The position numbers were made by a program, and so were the translations under genes. Below are positions 32,308-32,564 of a stretch of 32,564 bases of DNA, one piece after another (the stretch's first letter is position 1; the number at the start of each line of letters is the position of its first letter). The notes under the pieces were generated by a model. It was not told the origin of the DNA. It did not search any database and worked only from the letters and a program-made list of their open reading frames with translations. This DNA is from Candidatus Zixiibacteriota bacterium. GTDB lineage: Bacteria > Zixibacteria > MSB-5A5 > UBA10806. The stretch spans positions 2,130,196-2,162,759 of the forward strand of contig CP070742.1 in assembly GCA_020348065.1 (NCBI GenBank), given 5' to 3'.

Positions 32308-32564
32308 CTACTCCGGCACATCCCCCACCAGCCTGTCCACCACATCCAGCGTGCCCACACCGTCGGCCTCCGCTGAGAAGGAGGTCACGATGCGGTGGCG
32401 CATCACCGGACGGGCCACCAGGCGGATATCGTCGGTGGACGGTGTCGGCCTGCCGTGCAGGATAGCGCGGGTCTTGGCCCCCAGCACCATGTACTGCGAC
32501 GCCCTCGGCCCGGCGCCCCAGCTTACCCAGTTCTTGATATAATCGGGCGAGCCCTCCACCGGAC
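32308..32564 (-). CDS. MoxR-family AAA ATPase, C-terminal part (partial)
   Basis: The frame enters from the right edge and stops at 32308. The peptide includes SWGAGPRASQYMVLGAKTRA, GRPTPSTDDIRLVARPVMRH and RIVTSFSAEADGV, the conserved sensor 2/lid region of MoxR ATPases (usually R-A-S-x-x-L...A-x-L-x-G-R...V-x-P-x-D-V...L-R-H-R). The nucleotide-binding part is outside the window. MoxR proteins act as chaperones for metal or cofactor insertion, often beside DUF58 and von Willebrand A genes. The final 10 residues (DRLVGDVPE) are normal for the family. Confidence 0.9.
   Translation of the reverse strand, partial: PVEGSPDYIKNWVSWGAGPRASQYMVLGAKTRAILHGRPTPSTDDIRLVARPVMRHRIVTSFSAEADGVGTLDVVDRLVGDVPE

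Overview
The window looks like a chromosomal piece of an uncultivated bacterium of the FCB superphylum (Zixibacteria/KSB1/Latescibacteria-like). This is an inference. It rests on two exported proteins ending in the type IX secretion (Por) sorting domain with the SQNYPNPFN signature, a three-gene proton-translocating transhydrogenase, a MenG-type quinone methyltransferase, many unrelated one- to three-gene units, and unusually dense palindromic intergenic repeats. I see no rRNA, tRNA or CRISPR array. Both edges cut genes: pntA1 on the left and a MoxR-type ATPase on the right.

Layout. 1-1992: pntA1 (3' end)-pntA2-pntB. 2416-4085: a cupredoxin with a sorting domain, convergent with a secreted metallo-beta-lactamase-fold enzyme. 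4210-5708: a class III sirtuin closely followed by a nucleotidyltransferase-like protein. 5799-6608: an AT-rich DUF3800 gene, then almost 500 bp of stacked hairpins. 7090-8004: a COG1313 radical SAM protein. 8155-12521: minus-strand genes (DUF6713-like membrane protein and NAD(P)-binding epimerase-like protein; Nudix; M20 peptidase, DinB protein and methyltransferase in an overlapping operon). 12792-14060: a CXXXCH-containing sorted protein convergent with a lipoprotein. 14386-15791: DinB and M55 D-aminopeptidase. 15878-16676: DUF2089 regulator plus SHOCT-like protein. 16887-19209: methyltransferase, secreted Lys-rich protein, MenG. 19242-22520: membrane protein, SnoaL-like lipoprotein, AlkD-like glycosylase, a RAYT transposase and an isochorismatase-family hydrolase. 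22632-24115: a second, divergent RAYT and a Cys/His zinc protein. 24293-26734: LonB-like protease. 27359-30132: LVIVD lipoprotein between two 263-bp direct repeats, a gene remnant, and a large nuclease-like protein. 30386-31650: GYxxG-type exported protein and a LUD protein. 31695-32219: a third RAYT. 32308-end: MoxR fragment.

The most notable pattern is a two-tier REP/RAYT system. Two RAYT genes about 75% identical (21258-21800 and 31695-32219) each sit in a unit of about 566 bp bounded by the same palindromes (family B). A third, distant RAYT (22632-23111) is bounded by inverted copies of a different palindrome (family A). Relatives of both palindromes recur in intergenic gaps across the window. 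This suggests that two independent RAYTs each maintain their own REP family. Other points for follow-up are the 263-bp direct repeats, a REP sequence read as the C-terminus of one RAYT, and three AT-rich genes of uncertain function (DUF3800, CxxC/His protein, helix-hairpin-helix plus nuclease-like protein) near repeats.
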